Assembly: GCF_900113435.1 (NCBI RefSeq) | Contig: NZ_FOPG01000001.1 | Span: 248,001-312,000, forward strand | Length of the DNA stretch: 64,000 nt | Source: Sulfitobacter dubius | Lineage (GTDB): Bacteria; Pseudomonadota; Alphaproteobacteria; Rhodobacterales; Rhodobacteraceae | Direction of reading: 5' to 3' | Shown here: positions 37,999 through 45,337 of the stretch, piece by piece | Layout: each line of letters opens with the position of its first letter | Numbering within the stretch: the stretch's first letter is position 1 | The notes under the pieces: model-generated | Seen by the model: the letters and a program-made list of their open reading frames with translations, nothing else | The model's database searches: none | What the model was told of the DNA's origin: nothing | Program-made: the position numbers and the translations under genes

Positions 37999-38397
37999 AT
38001 GTCGCATCAAGTTATCCACCCCGAAGGTTGGGCGCCCGCCAAGGGCTATGCAAACGGTATGCTCAGCGCCGATGGCCATCTTTTTGTCGGTGGTCAGATC
38101 GGTTGGACCGCAGAGCAGAAATTCGAATGCCATGACTTTATCGGTCAGATGAAACAAGCGCTGCAAAACATCCGTGATGTGGTCGAAGCGGCGGGTGGCA
38201 CGCCCGAAGATATCATGCGCCTGACATGGTATGTGATAGATAAGAAAGAATATCTTGCCGCGCAAAAGGACGTGGGCCGCGCCTACCGTGAAGTGATGGG
38301 GAAACATTTCCCCGCCATGGCAATGGTGGTGGTTGCAGGATTGGTCGAAGACGAGGCCAAGCTTGAGATCGAAGCCGATGCGGTAATCAAGCGCTAA
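37999..38397 (+). CDS. RidA (YjgF/L-PSP) family protein, candidate enamine deaminase
   Basis: 132 residues. The ATG at 37999 is preceded by AAAAAGG with 8-base spacing. The core resembles RidA proteins (FVGGQIGWTAEQKF, VVEAAGGTPEDIMRLTWYVID), but it lacks the classical IEIEAVA-type ending: the tail reads LVEDEAKLEIEADAVIKR. RidA proteins hydrolyse enamines and imines to ketones with release of ammonia. The aminobenzoyl-CoA reductase product is an enamine, so a dedicated deaminase role is a reasonable inference. A gap of about 215 bases from kynU leaves open whether it has its own promoter. Confidence 0.83.
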   Translation: MSHQVIHPEGWAPAKGYANGMLSADGHLFVGGQIGWTAEQKFECHDFIGQMKQALQNIRDVVEAAGGTPEDIMRLTWYVIDKKEYLAAQKDVGRAYREVMGKHFPAMAMVVVAGLVEDEAKLEIEADAVIKR

Positions 38398-38425
38398 GCG
38401 CACCGCACCGCTAAGACAAACCGCG

Positions 38426-38442
38426 CGGCCCTTGCAGGGCCG
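38426..38442. terminator. Short hairpin between convergent ridA-like and znuB genes
   Basis: CGGCCCT and AGGGCCG form a perfect 7-bp stem with a TGC loop in the 58-base gap between two convergent genes. It is probably a bidirectional terminator, though no T run is seen. Confidence 0.45.
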
Positions 38443-38455
38443 GGCGGGCAGGGAC

Positions 38456-39250
38456 TTAGGCTCGCCGCAGCAGTGGGGCCAGAGCCGAAGACAGCGCAAA
38501 AAGTGCCGCCGCGATGCTGACGATGCTGGGGCCGGTTGGCGTGTCGAATTCCAGTGATGCCATCAGCCCGCCGAAGGCTGCCAAAGCGCCCAGTCCCATC
38601 GCCCAGATCGCCATAGTTTCGGGCGTGCGGGCGAAGGGGCGTGCGGTGGCGGCGGGGATGATCAGCATGGCGGCGATCAGCAGCGCACCCACGACCTTGA
38701 TCGCCACAGCCACCATGATCGCCAACGCAAGCGTTAGGATTAACTGCTCGCGCTTGGGGTTGCCACCTGCCGCTTGCGCAAGGTCGGGGTTCAACGTTGC
38801 CGCCAGCAGTGCAGACCAACGCCATGCCAACAGCAGCGCCACGGCCACGGCACCGCCCCAGATCACGGCAAGGTCAAAGCGCGTGACGGCAAGAATCTCA
38901 CCAAAGAGATAAGACGAAAGATCAACGCGTTGCCCCGGCAGCAGCGACACGGCCACCAATCCAAGCGCCAGCGCGGAATGGGCCATCACGCCTAGTAGGG
39001 CATCGGCACTGACATTCCGGCCCGACAGCGTGCTGATCACCAGCGCCATCACCAGCGCCACCAAAAGCACCCCTGCGGTGATCGGCAGATCGGTTGCCAG
39101 CGCCAAAGCGACGCCCAGAAGGGCCGCGTGGCTTGTGGCATCGCCGAAATAAGCCATGCGCCGCCAGATCACGAAACAGCCCAACGGCGCGGCGGCCAGT
39201 GCGACGCCAAGCCCGGCAAGTGCTGCGCGCACAATAAAATCGTCAAGCAT
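38456..39250 (-). CDS. znuB: Zinc ABC transporter permease
   Basis: 264 residues from the ATG at 39250, which overlaps the znuC stop. ABC-3 family, with about eight membrane segments. Typical motifs are CFVIWRRMAYFGDATSHAAL and VKVVGALLIAAMLIIPAATA. It forms the inner-membrane channel for Zn2+ taken from ZnuA. It is the last gene of a zur-znuC-znuB operon. Confidence 0.93.
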   Translation of the reverse strand: MLDDFIVRAALAGLGVALAAAPLGCFVIWRRMAYFGDATSHAALLGVALALATDLPITAGVLLVALVMALVISTLSGRNVSADALLGVMAHSALALGLVAVSLLPGQRVDLSSYLFGEILAVTRFDLAVIWGGAVAVALLLAWRWSALLAATLNPDLAQAAGGNPKREQLILTLALAIMVAVAIKVVGALLIAAMLIIPAATARPFARTPETMAIWAMGLGALAAFGGLMASLEFDTPTGPSIVSIAAALFALSSALAPLLRRA

Positions 39251-40013
39251 TCTCGGTCTCTTCGTGCTGTCCATCACAAGCGTCGCCGTGGTGGTGATTG
39301 TGATGGTGGTGATGATGGTCGTGATCGTGACGGTAGAGCGCCAGCGCCCCTTGGGTGCCACTGCCGAATAGCGCGCGGTATTCAGGCGCGTCCGCCACGG
39401 TTTCTGGCGTGCCTTCGCAGCAGACATGGCCATTGAGGCAGAGCACCCGGTCACTGGCGGCCATCACGACGTGTAGATCATGGCTGACCATCAGCACGGC
39501 ACAGCCCAAATCTTGGCGCACCGCTTCGATTTGGCGGTAAAAGGCGGCAGATCCGGGTTGATCCAACCCTTGGGTCGCCTCATCAAGGATCAGCAGGTCA
39601 GGTTTTTCCAGCAGCGCACGGGCCAGCAACACGCGCTGGAACTGCCCGCCAGAGAGGTCGACCATCTGCCGCTCGGCCAATTCCGGCACGCCGGCGGTGG
39701 CAAGGGCATCGCGGATCGCTTCGGGCGTTTGGCGGCGCGGCAGGTTGACGAAACGGCGCACGGTGAGTGGTAGGGTCGCGTCGATCTGCAATTTTTGCGG
39801 CACATATCCGATGCGCAGCCCCGGTTTGCGGGTGATCTTGCCCGCCGCCGGTTTCAACGCGCCGATCAGCGCACGCAGCAGGCTGGACTTGCCTGAGCCG
39901 TTGGGGCCGACGATGGTGACAATCTCCCCCGGTTCGATGTTGAAGTTCACATCGCGCAGGGCGACTTGTCTGTCGTGGCGCAGGGTCAGGCCACGTGTCT
40001 CAATCAGGCTCAT
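39243..40013 (-). CDS. znuC: Zinc ABC transporter ATP-binding protein with His-rich tail
   Basis: 256 residues. Walker A VGPNGSGKSSLL, signature LSGGQFQRVLLARAL and Walker B LLILDEATQGLD are intact. The C-terminus ends in a histidine-rich stretch (RHDHDHHHHHHNHHHGD), probably a zinc-binding or zinc-sensing tail. The ATG at 40013 overlaps the zur stop (ATGA), so zur and znuC are co-translated. Confidence 0.93.
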   Translation of the reverse strand: MSLIETRGLTLRHDRQVALRDVNFNIEPGEIVTIVGPNGSGKSSLLRALIGALKPAAGKITRKPGLRIGYVPQKLQIDATLPLTVRRFVNLPRRQTPEAIRDALATAGVPELAERQMVDLSGGQFQRVLLARALLEKPDLLILDEATQGLDQPGSAAFYRQIEAVRQDLGCAVLMVSHDLHVVMAASDRVLCLNGHVCCEGTPETVADAPEYRALFGSGTQGALALYRHDHDHHHHHHNHHHGDACDGQHEETENA

Positions 40014-40489
40014 GCACCGGTCTCCTGACAGGCGGGGCAAAGGCCTTCGGCCTCGACAACGCTACGCTCGATACGAAACCCTGCGGCGCGGGCGGCATCG
40101 CCAAGGCGGCTTTTGGTTGGCGAAGTCTCGGCCTCTGCCACCGAGCGGCAGCCGCGGCAGATCAGGAAGGCGGGCGCATGGTCTTCGCCCGGATGCACGC
40201 AGCCGACATAGGCATTAAGCGCTTCGATCTTATGGGCCAACCCGGCTTTGACCAGAAAATCCAGCGCGCGGTAAGCCACAGGGGGCTGCGCGCCCAAGCC
40301 TTCGGCCGAGAGATGCGCCAAGAGGTCATAGGCGCCCAAAGCGCGGTGCTCTGACAGCAAAATTTCCAATGCACGACGGCGAACGGGCGTCAGCCGCAGC
40401 CCGCGCGCGGCGCATTGTGCCTCGGCGGCCTGCATGGTGCTGCGCATACATGCGGCATGGTCGTGATCGCGGAATTCGATGGCGCTCAT
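40010..40489 (-). CDS. zur: Zinc uptake regulator (Fur family)
   Basis: 159 residues from the ATG at 40489, with GAGG 7 bases upstream; a TTG start 12 bases earlier is less likely. Fur-type DNA-binding domain (RGLRLTPVRRRALEILLSEHRALGAYDLLAHL). Metal sites are CRGC and CPAC plus His residues in YVGCVHPGEDHAPAF. It represses zinc uptake genes when Zn2+ is sufficient. It is co-transcribed with znuCB and divergent from znuA, with two Zur-like boxes between. Confidence 0.93.
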   Translation of the reverse strand: MSAIEFRDHDHAACMRSTMQAAEAQCAARGLRLTPVRRRALEILLSEHRALGAYDLLAHLSAEGLGAQPPVAYRALDFLVKAGLAHKIEALNAYVGCVHPGEDHAPAFLICRGCRSVAEAETSPTKSRLGDAARAAGFRIERSVVEAEGLCPACQETGA

Positions 40490-40511
40490 GGGGGACCTCA
40501 ATTCGTTTGTG

Positions 40512-40560
40512 CATTGATATGTTATAACAAGGATGCTAGCAAGGTGATACTATAACATTT
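40512..40560. promoter_or_regulatory. Two Zur-like boxes in the zur-znuA intergenic region
   Basis: Box 2 (40540-40560, centre 40550) has the right half TATAACATTT and a left half AAGGTGATA. It matches the alphaproteobacterial Zur/Fur-type dyad AAATGTTATA-N-TATAACATTT. Box 1 (40512-40532) shares TATAACA and contains the palindrome TGTTATAACA. Centres are 28 bp apart, one nearer to each divergent gene, so both promoters could be covered. Confidence 0.65.
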
Positions 40561-40572
40561 TGAAGGTCTGCC

Positions 40573-41766
40573 ATGTATCGTTTCTCGCTCCCCGCTGCCG
40601 TTCTTGCGTCGGTCTCGACGCCGCTTTGGGCCGATGTGCCTGCCGTCGCCACGGATATCGCACCAGTTCATGCGCTGGTGTCTCAGGTGATGAAGGGTGT
40701 TGGGACGCCAGACCTCATCGTCCCGCAGCGTAGCTCGCCCCATGGCTACGCGATGCGCCCTTCGGAGGCCCGCGCGCTGAGCGGGGCTGATCTGGTCGTT
40801 TGGGTTGGCCCCTTGCTGACCCCTTGGTTGGCCGATCCACTGAATTCGCTGGCAGGAAGTGCGAGCCATCTTGCATTGATGGAGCAACCCGGCACCCGCG
40901 TGTTGCCTTTCCGTGAGGGCGCAACATTCGAGGCGCATGACCATAGTGCGCACGACGACGAGGGGCATGATGACCACAAGGGGCACGACCACGGCGATGA
41001 GGGTCACGAGGACCACGAGGGGCATGACCACGGCGATGAGGGTCATGAGGACCACGAGGGGTATGATCACGGCGATGAGGGTCATGATGACCACGAGGGG
41101 CACGACCATGGCGATGAGGGGCATGGTGACCACGAGGGGCACGACCACGGCGATGAGGGGCATGATGACCATGAGGGGCATGACCACGGCGAAAAAGATC
41201 ATGATGACCACGAACCCCATGATAACCACGGACCCGGTCACGCCCATAGTGGCGATGATCCCCATGTCTGGCTTGATCCGCGCAACGGCCAGTTGTGGTT
41301 GGGTCAGATCGCGGAGAGCTTGGCCGAGCTAAATCCTGACAACGCCGCCCAGTACCGCGAGAACGCCGAGGCAGCACAGGCAGAGCTCGCCACACTAGAA
41401 AAGGAAATCTCTGAAACCCTCGCGCCGGTCAGGGACCGCCCCTTCATCGTCTTCCATGATGCCTACCATTATTTCGAAGCACGTTTTGACATCGAAGCGC
41501 TTGGGGCCATCAGCGAGAATGACGCCCGTGCACCGGGCGCGGCGCGCGTCTCGGAGTTACGGGCCTTGGTGGCTGACAATGGCGTCAAATGCGTCTTTGC
41601 TGAGCCGCAGTTCAATCCCGGCCTAATTGCAGCCGTGGCAGAAGGACAGGACACCGGGGCCGGTACGCTTGACCCGCTGGGTGCCGATCTTGAACCGGGG
41701 GCCTCCCTCTATGCGGATCTGCTCCGCGGTATGGCTGAAGATATGGCTGCTTGCCTTTCGGATTGA
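40573..41766 (+). CDS. znuA: Zinc ABC transporter periplasmic binding protein with expanded His-rich loop
   Basis: 397 residues, longer than usual ZnuA because of a roughly 100-residue His/Asp/Glu/Gly insert (about residues 115-230). Signal peptide ends near PLWA. Zinc ligands are expected at the His of SSPHGYAMRPSEA, at DPHVWLDPRN, in IVFHDAYHYFEARF and near the C-terminal Asp. The insert includes six 13-residue repeats (GHDHGDEGHEDHE type). It captures periplasmic Zn2+ and passes it to ZnuB. The loop probably collects or senses zinc. Divergent from zur-znuCB. Confidence 0.94.
   Translation: MYRFSLPAAVLASVSTPLWADVPAVATDIAPVHALVSQVMKGVGTPDLIVPQRSSPHGYAMRPSEARALSGADLVVWVGPLLTPWLADPLNSLAGSASHLALMEQPGTRVLPFREGATFEAHDHSAHDDEGHDDHKGHDHGDEGHEDHEGHDHGDEGHEDHEGYDHGDEGHDDHEGHDHGDEGHGDHEGHDHGDEGHDDHEGHDHGEKDHDDHEPHDNHGPGHAHSGDDPHVWLDPRNGQLWLGQIAESLAELNPDNAAQYRENAEAAQAELATLEKEISETLAPVRDRPFIVFHDAYHYFEARFDIEALGAISENDARAPGAARVSELRALVADNGVKCVFAEPQFNPGLIAAVAEGQDTGAGTLDPLGADLEPGASLYADLLRGMAEDMAACLSD
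40981..41214 (+). repeat. Six 39-bp tandem repeats within znuA
   Basis: Six consecutive in-frame 39-bp units encode GHDHGDEGHEDHE with small changes (a Tyr in unit 3, Gly in unit 4, a degenerate last unit GHDHGEKDHDDHE). A partial unit precedes them. Nucleotide identity between units is high, indicating recent unit duplication and likely copy-number variation. Confidence 0.93.
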
Positions 41767-41802
41767 CCAAAGGGGCGCTTGGTTGAGGAACCGGGCGTTT
41801 TT

Positions 41803-41837
41803 AAAGAAAAGTGGTGCAGCTGGGGAAGCTGCACCAC
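41803..41837 (-). terminator. Terminator of the soxSRT transcript
   Basis: On the minus strand a perfect 10-bp stem (GTGGTGCAGC / GCTGCACCAC, 7-base loop) is followed by TTTTCTTT. It lies about 175 bases past soxT and about 35 bases past the end of the small ORF, in the gap shared with convergent znuA. Confidence 0.85.
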
Positions 41838-41873
41838 ATCTTACATGCTAAAATCAATTTTATAGAATTTCGA

Positions 41874-41987
41874 TCAGTCTGCGGTCTTTCCGCTGCCCTG
41901 TTGGTATTCAAAGCTACCGTAGGGTGCACCGTCTTCGCCCTGCTCCGTGCGCCCTTTGGAAACTCTACTGGCGTTTCTTTGCACCAT
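41874..41987 (-). CDS. Possible small ORF (37 codons) after soxT
   Basis: An ATG 23 bases after the soxT stop opens a 37-codon frame, MVQRNASRVSKGRTEQGEDG then APYGSFEYQQGSGKTAD. It ends about 35 bases before the terminator hairpin, so it lies inside the soxSRT transcript. The composition (charged, Gly/Gln-rich, no long hydrophobic stretch) looks like a soluble peptide. No good RBS is seen. It is not a family I recognise, so it could be chance. Confidence 0.33.
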   Translation of the reverse strand: MVQRNASRVSKGRTEQGEDGAPYGSFEYQQGSGKTAD

Positions 41988-42010
41988 AACTGTCACGGTT
42001 TTATGACGCG

Positions 42011-43069
42011 CTAGACCGGGCTGCGGCGAAATCCGACAATTAGTTGGCGCAGTCCAATCGCGGCCCCGGCAAAAATCGACGCTAAGGTCACAGGGCCGCT
42101 GAAAGCCAAGACCGATATGGCAGAGATGCCTTGCCCGATGGTGCAGCCCATAGCGATTACCGCACCAGCGCCCATAAGCCCTGCGCCGAGTATCTGGCGG
42201 CGCAGCTCGCGCGGGTCTTCGCAAGCTTCCCAACGGAAATGCCCCTGCCAGAGCGAGCCGAGGAACGCGCCGATCCAGACGCCCGAGACAGAGCCGATGC
42301 CAAAGCTGAGCGGACGGACCGACCCCTGCATCGCATAGAGCAGTGTCTCTCCCACCGGGGCGGCATAGCTGTGAGACATGAGCGTCTGGGTACCAAAGCC
42401 GGTCTGTGCAAGCCACGCCGTGCCCGCCCAGCCCGAAACGATGGCGAGACCGGCGACCACGCTCCAGAAAACCATACGGAAATCACGGCGAAAGCTGCGG
42501 GCGCTCAGCATAAGGGCACAGATCATCATCCCCAAAGCCACACCGATCATTGCCACCGATCCGCCTGTGAGTGCGGAAAGCGCATGGGCGATGCCATCGG
42601 GCGGACCTGCGTTCAATTGCTGGGGGAAGAGGAGCACACGCGCCGGGGCGAGAGGGCCAGAGAGCACGGCAAAGGCTGCCAGCCCCATGACCACCACGAT
42701 GACAAAAGCGCGCAGATCACCCCCGCCAAGCCGCGCCAATGCGCCAAAGCCGCAGGTCCCCGCCAGCGCCATGCCATAGCCGAAGATCAGTCCGCCAAAG
42801 ATCGCAGGCGCCCAAGAGAAGGCGATGGTCAGATGAAAGGCGCGGTCGATGTTGATGAAGCCAAACCCGCCAAGGGTAAAACTGCCCAGCATCGCCACAC
42901 CGATCGCCAAACCCCACATCCGCATCCGGTGGCTGGAGCCGCCGTAGAGCAGGTCTTCGATCGCCCCTAAAGTGCAGAACCGCCCCAATCGTGCGGCAAG
43001 GCCCAGCAATACGCCGCCCAATCCACCCAAGAGGGCGGCGGTCAGCGGCTGGCCCAGAAGCTCAATCAT
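42011..43069 (-). CDS. soxT: YeeE/YedE-family sulfur transporter (SoxT)
   Basis: 352 residues from the ATG at 43069, overlapping the soxR stop. About ten membrane segments contain two copies of the YeeE/YedE motif: GMALAGTCGFGALARLG (about residues 96-112) and GAVIAMGCTIGQGISA, each with the conserved Cys used in thiosulfate transport. A SoxT permease next to soxR and soxS is known in Pseudaminobacter (soxSRT). It probably imports thiosulfate or a sulfur compound, possibly as a signal for induction. Confidence 0.85.
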   Translation of the reverse strand: MIELLGQPLTAALLGGLGGVLLGLAARLGRFCTLGAIEDLLYGGSSHRMRMWGLAIGVAMLGSFTLGGFGFINIDRAFHLTIAFSWAPAIFGGLIFGYGMALAGTCGFGALARLGGGDLRAFVIVVVMGLAAFAVLSGPLAPARVLLFPQQLNAGPPDGIAHALSALTGGSVAMIGVALGMMICALMLSARSFRRDFRMVFWSVVAGLAIVSGWAGTAWLAQTGFGTQTLMSHSYAAPVGETLLYAMQGSVRPLSFGIGSVSGVWIGAFLGSLWQGHFRWEACEDPRELRRQILGAGLMGAGAVIAMGCTIGQGISAISVLAFSGPVTLASIFAGAAIGLRQLIVGFRRSPV

Positions 43070-43400
43070 CCTTGCAGAACAATTCGTAGACCAGTTCCAG
43101 CAATTTGCGGGGCCGGTCATCGGCAAGCCGGTAGTAGATCGTTTTCCCATCACGCCGGGGGGTCACCAGCCCTTCGAGCCTGAGGCGCGACAGTTGCTGC
43201 GATACGGCGGCTTGCCGGGTCGAGAGCAGGGCTTCCAACTCGCTCACCGACTTTTCACCCGAAACAAGATGACACAGGATCATCAACCTCCCCTCATGGC
43301 TGATCGCCTTGAGAAAATTCGACGCGGTCACGGCATTGGTCAGCATCCGGTCCATGTCTTCTTCGGACATGTCGGGGGTAATCACGGGCAGGGCTGTCAT
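43062..43400 (-). CDS. soxR: ArsR-family sox repressor with two cysteines
   Basis: 112 residues. Winged helix-turn-helix (SVSELEALLSTRQAAVSQQLSRLRLEGLVTPRRDG) flanked by Cys43 (RLMILCHLV) and Cys109 (ELFCKDD). This cysteine spacing equals that of the persulfide sensors SqrR, BigR and SoxR, which release DNA when the pair forms a polysulfide bridge. It represses sox transcription without reduced sulfur. It is coupled to soxS upstream (4-base overlap) and soxT downstream. Confidence 0.92.
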   Translation of the reverse strand: MTALPVITPDMSEEDMDRMLTNAVTASNFLKAISHEGRLMILCHLVSGEKSVSELEALLSTRQAAVSQQLSRLRLEGLVTPRRDGKTIYYRLADDRPRKLLELVYELFCKDD

Positions 43401-43759
43401 TCGGTCGGTTCCTCGAAATCGGTCTTGTCGCGTAATAGCATATTCAGCATCGGCCAGAAAAACTCCGCGCCGGGGTAGCCTTCGAGACGGCCCAGTTCGG
43501 TGTCATCTTCAACCAGCAGGAAGGTTGGCGTAAATACCACCGCGCGCTGGGGGGTGACGCTATCCTCGACCGCCGAGATGTCGACGCGGCGCAGCGGGGC
43601 AAACTTCCCTTCGGCGGTTTTGGGGTAAACGGGGGCGATCTCTTTGTCCCAGCGTTCGCAATAGATGCAACCGGGCTGTTCGACCATGACCAGTTCCACC
43701 GCCAAGGCGGGCAGGGCGGTTAGGGCCGCGAGGCTCAGGGCGGTCACTGTGCGGATCAT
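43397..43759 (-). CDS. soxS: Periplasmic thioredoxin-like protein SoxS
   Basis: 120 residues. Signal peptide (MIRTVTALSLAALTALPALA), then a thioredoxin-like domain with active site EQPGCIYCERW and the cis-proline region VVFTPTFLLVE. SoxS keeps the SoxYZ carrier cysteine reactive by reducing or removing adducts. ATG 43759 is chosen because the signal peptide begins there. It leads the leftward soxSRT unit. Confidence 0.9.
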   Translation of the reverse strand: MIRTVTALSLAALTALPALAVELVMVEQPGCIYCERWDKEIAPVYPKTAEGKFAPLRRVDISAVEDSVTPQRAVVFTPTFLLVEDDTELGRLEGYPGAEFFWPMLNMLLRDKTDFEEPTE

Positions 43760-43796
43760 TGGCTTGCCTGATTGACGTTTGGACAACACTCAACGT

Positions 43797-43820
43797 AATT
43801 TGAATATGTGAATTGTTCAA
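43797..43820. promoter_or_regulatory. Candidate SoxR operator at soxS/soxV divergent promoters
   Basis: AATTTGAATATGTGA (43797-43811) recurs exactly before soxC, and it is followed by TGAATTGTTCA, a small dyad (TGAA-TTG-TTCA). The site lies between the divergent soxS and soxV starts. SoxR of the Pseudaminobacter cluster binds the equivalent soxS-soxV and soxW-soxX gaps. Confidence 0.6.
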
Positions 43821-43856
43821 GCGCGGCGGCATGTGTCGGCGCGGGCAGGAGGTAAC

Positions 43857-44594
43857 ATGTTCGACATCACCTATGCAGGCGCGCTTCTGGCGGGGCTGCT
43901 CAGCTTCTTTACCCCCTGTATTCTGCCGATGGTGCCGTTCTATCTGAGCTATATGGCGGGGCTCAGCGTGACCGAGTTGCGCGGCGACGGCGCGATTGCG
44001 CCAGGGGCGCAGCGGCGGCTGGTGTTGTCATCGGTGCTCTTTGCGCTTGGGGTGACGACGATCTTTGTGCTGCTGGGCATGGGGGCCACGGCCTTGGGGC
44101 AGGTGTTTACCCAATACCTTGAGCCGCTGAGCTGGGTGGCGGCTGCGATCCTGCTGGTCTTTGGCCTGCATTTTCTGGGCGTCGTCGAGGTGCCACTCCT
44201 CTACCGCGAGGCGCGGCTGGAGGGCGGCGGCAAGCCCACTTCGATCTGGGGCGCCTATGTGATGGGGCTGGCCTTTGGCTTTGGCTGGACGCCCTGCGTT
44301 GGCCCGGCGCTGGCAGCGATCTTGATGATAGCGTCGGGCATGGGGGACATCACGCATGGGGGGCTGTTGCTGGCCGCTTACGGCGCGGGGATGACCGCAC
44401 CCTTCGTGGTGGCCGCGCTTTTCGCCAAGCCGTTCCTTAACTGGGCGGCGCGGCATATGGCGCTGGTGCAAAAGGTCGAAAAGGCGATGGGGGTCATGCT
44501 GATCCTCTTTGCCGTGCTGATCGTGACAGGCGGGGTGCAATTGATCGCGGATGCAATGATCCGTTGGTTCCCCAGCTTCACGACGTTAGGGTAA
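43857..44594 (+). CDS. soxV: CcdA/DsbD-type membrane electron carrier SoxV
   Basis: 245 residues, six membrane segments, with the two redox cysteines in FFTPCILPMVPFYLSY and GFGWTPCVGPALAA. It carries reducing power from cytoplasmic thioredoxin across the membrane to SoxW/SoxS. CAGGAGGT at 43847-43853 fixes the ATG at 43857. It is the first gene of the rightward sox operon. Confidence 0.94.
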   Translation: MFDITYAGALLAGLLSFFTPCILPMVPFYLSYMAGLSVTELRGDGAIAPGAQRRLVLSSVLFALGVTTIFVLLGMGATALGQVFTQYLEPLSWVAAAILLVFGLHFLGVVEVPLLYREARLEGGGKPTSIWGAYVMGLAFGFGWTPCVGPALAAILMIASGMGDITHGGLLLAAYGAGMTAPFVVAALFAKPFLNWAARHMALVQKVEKAMGVMLILFAVLIVTGGVQLIADAMIRWFPSFTTLG

Positions 44595-44616
44595 AAGCAA
44601 CAAGGAGGACGCCGAT

Positions 44617-45201
44617 ATGATGATCGCAAGGATAGGGGCCGCAGCCGCCGCGATGCTGCTGGCATGGCCATTGGCCGCCGCGGAACTGGGCGACGACGGT
44701 CTGCACAAGACGCCGTGGATGCGCGACACCTTCAAAGACCTGCGCGAGGATTTGGAGGAGGCCAACGCCGAAGATAAGCGCCTGATGCTGATGTTTGAAC
44801 AACGGGGCTGCATTTACTGCACCAAGATGCACGAGGAGGTCTATCCCGCCCCCGAAATCACCAATTATATCGAAGAGAATTACTTCGTCGTGCAGCTCAA
44901 CTTGCACGGGGACATCGAAGTGACCGATTTCGATGGTGAGACCCTCTCGGAAAAGCAGATGGCGCGGAAATGGGGGATTCTCTTTACTCCGACTCTGATG
45001 TTCCTGCCCCAAGAGGTGGCCGAAGGCGCAGCCGCGCCGCAGGCCGCGGTGGCGGTGATGCCGGGTGCCTTTGGCAAGGGCACGACGCTGGATATGCTGA
45101 CTTGGGTCAACGAAGAACGCTACGCCCTTGAAGGCGACGAGGATTTCCAGCGATACCATGCGCGGATGATCCAAGAACGCAGCAATGGCAGCACGGATTA
45201 A
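44617..45201 (+). CDS. soxW: Periplasmic thioredoxin SoxW
   Basis: 194 residues. Signal peptide (MMIARIGAAAAAMLLAWPLAAA), thioredoxin-like domain with active site EQRGCIYCTKMHEEVY and a cis-proline FTPTLMFL. It receives electrons from SoxV. AGGAGG lies before the ATG pair at 44617/44620. A promoter-like palindromic region for soxX starts right after. Confidence 0.92.
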   Translation: MMIARIGAAAAAMLLAWPLAAAELGDDGLHKTPWMRDTFKDLREDLEEANAEDKRLMLMFEQRGCIYCTKMHEEVYPAPEITNYIEENYFVVQLNLHGDIEVTDFDGETLSEKQMARKWGILFTPTLMFLPQEVAEGAAAPQAAVAVMPGAFGKGTTLDMLTWVNEERYALEGDEDFQRYHARMIQERSNGSTD

Positions 45202-45233
45202 CCCATGAAAAACAGCGCCGCGGATGTAAAGCT

Positions 45234-45249
45234 ATTCAAAAGTTTGAAT
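45234..45249. promoter_or_regulatory. Candidate SoxR operator before soxX
   Basis: ATTCAAAAGTTTGAAT is a perfect 7-bp inverted repeat (ATTCAAA / TTTGAAT) with a 2-base spacer, in the soxW-soxX gap, about 90 bases before soxX. Its right half extends to TTTGAATTTGT, close to TTTGAATATGT at the other two sox sites. Confidence 0.65.
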
Positions 45250-45337
45250 TTGTTGTTGCGCCGCGCCGCATCCCTGTCTTAGGGTCAGGTAAACCGGATC
45301 ACACATCACCGTGATCGGCACTGGGAGGAAGTTTTCG

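Noticed and set aside
40981-41214. Regular direct repeats resembling a CRISPR array
   Set aside because: Units are contiguous without spacers, are in frame and encode His-rich protein in znuA.
40522-41265. Minus-strand frame opposite the znuA repeat with many VVMP/ALIAV stretches
   Set aside because: Hydrophobic low complexity arises from reading the His-rich repeat backwards. The plus strand is the true ZnuA frame.
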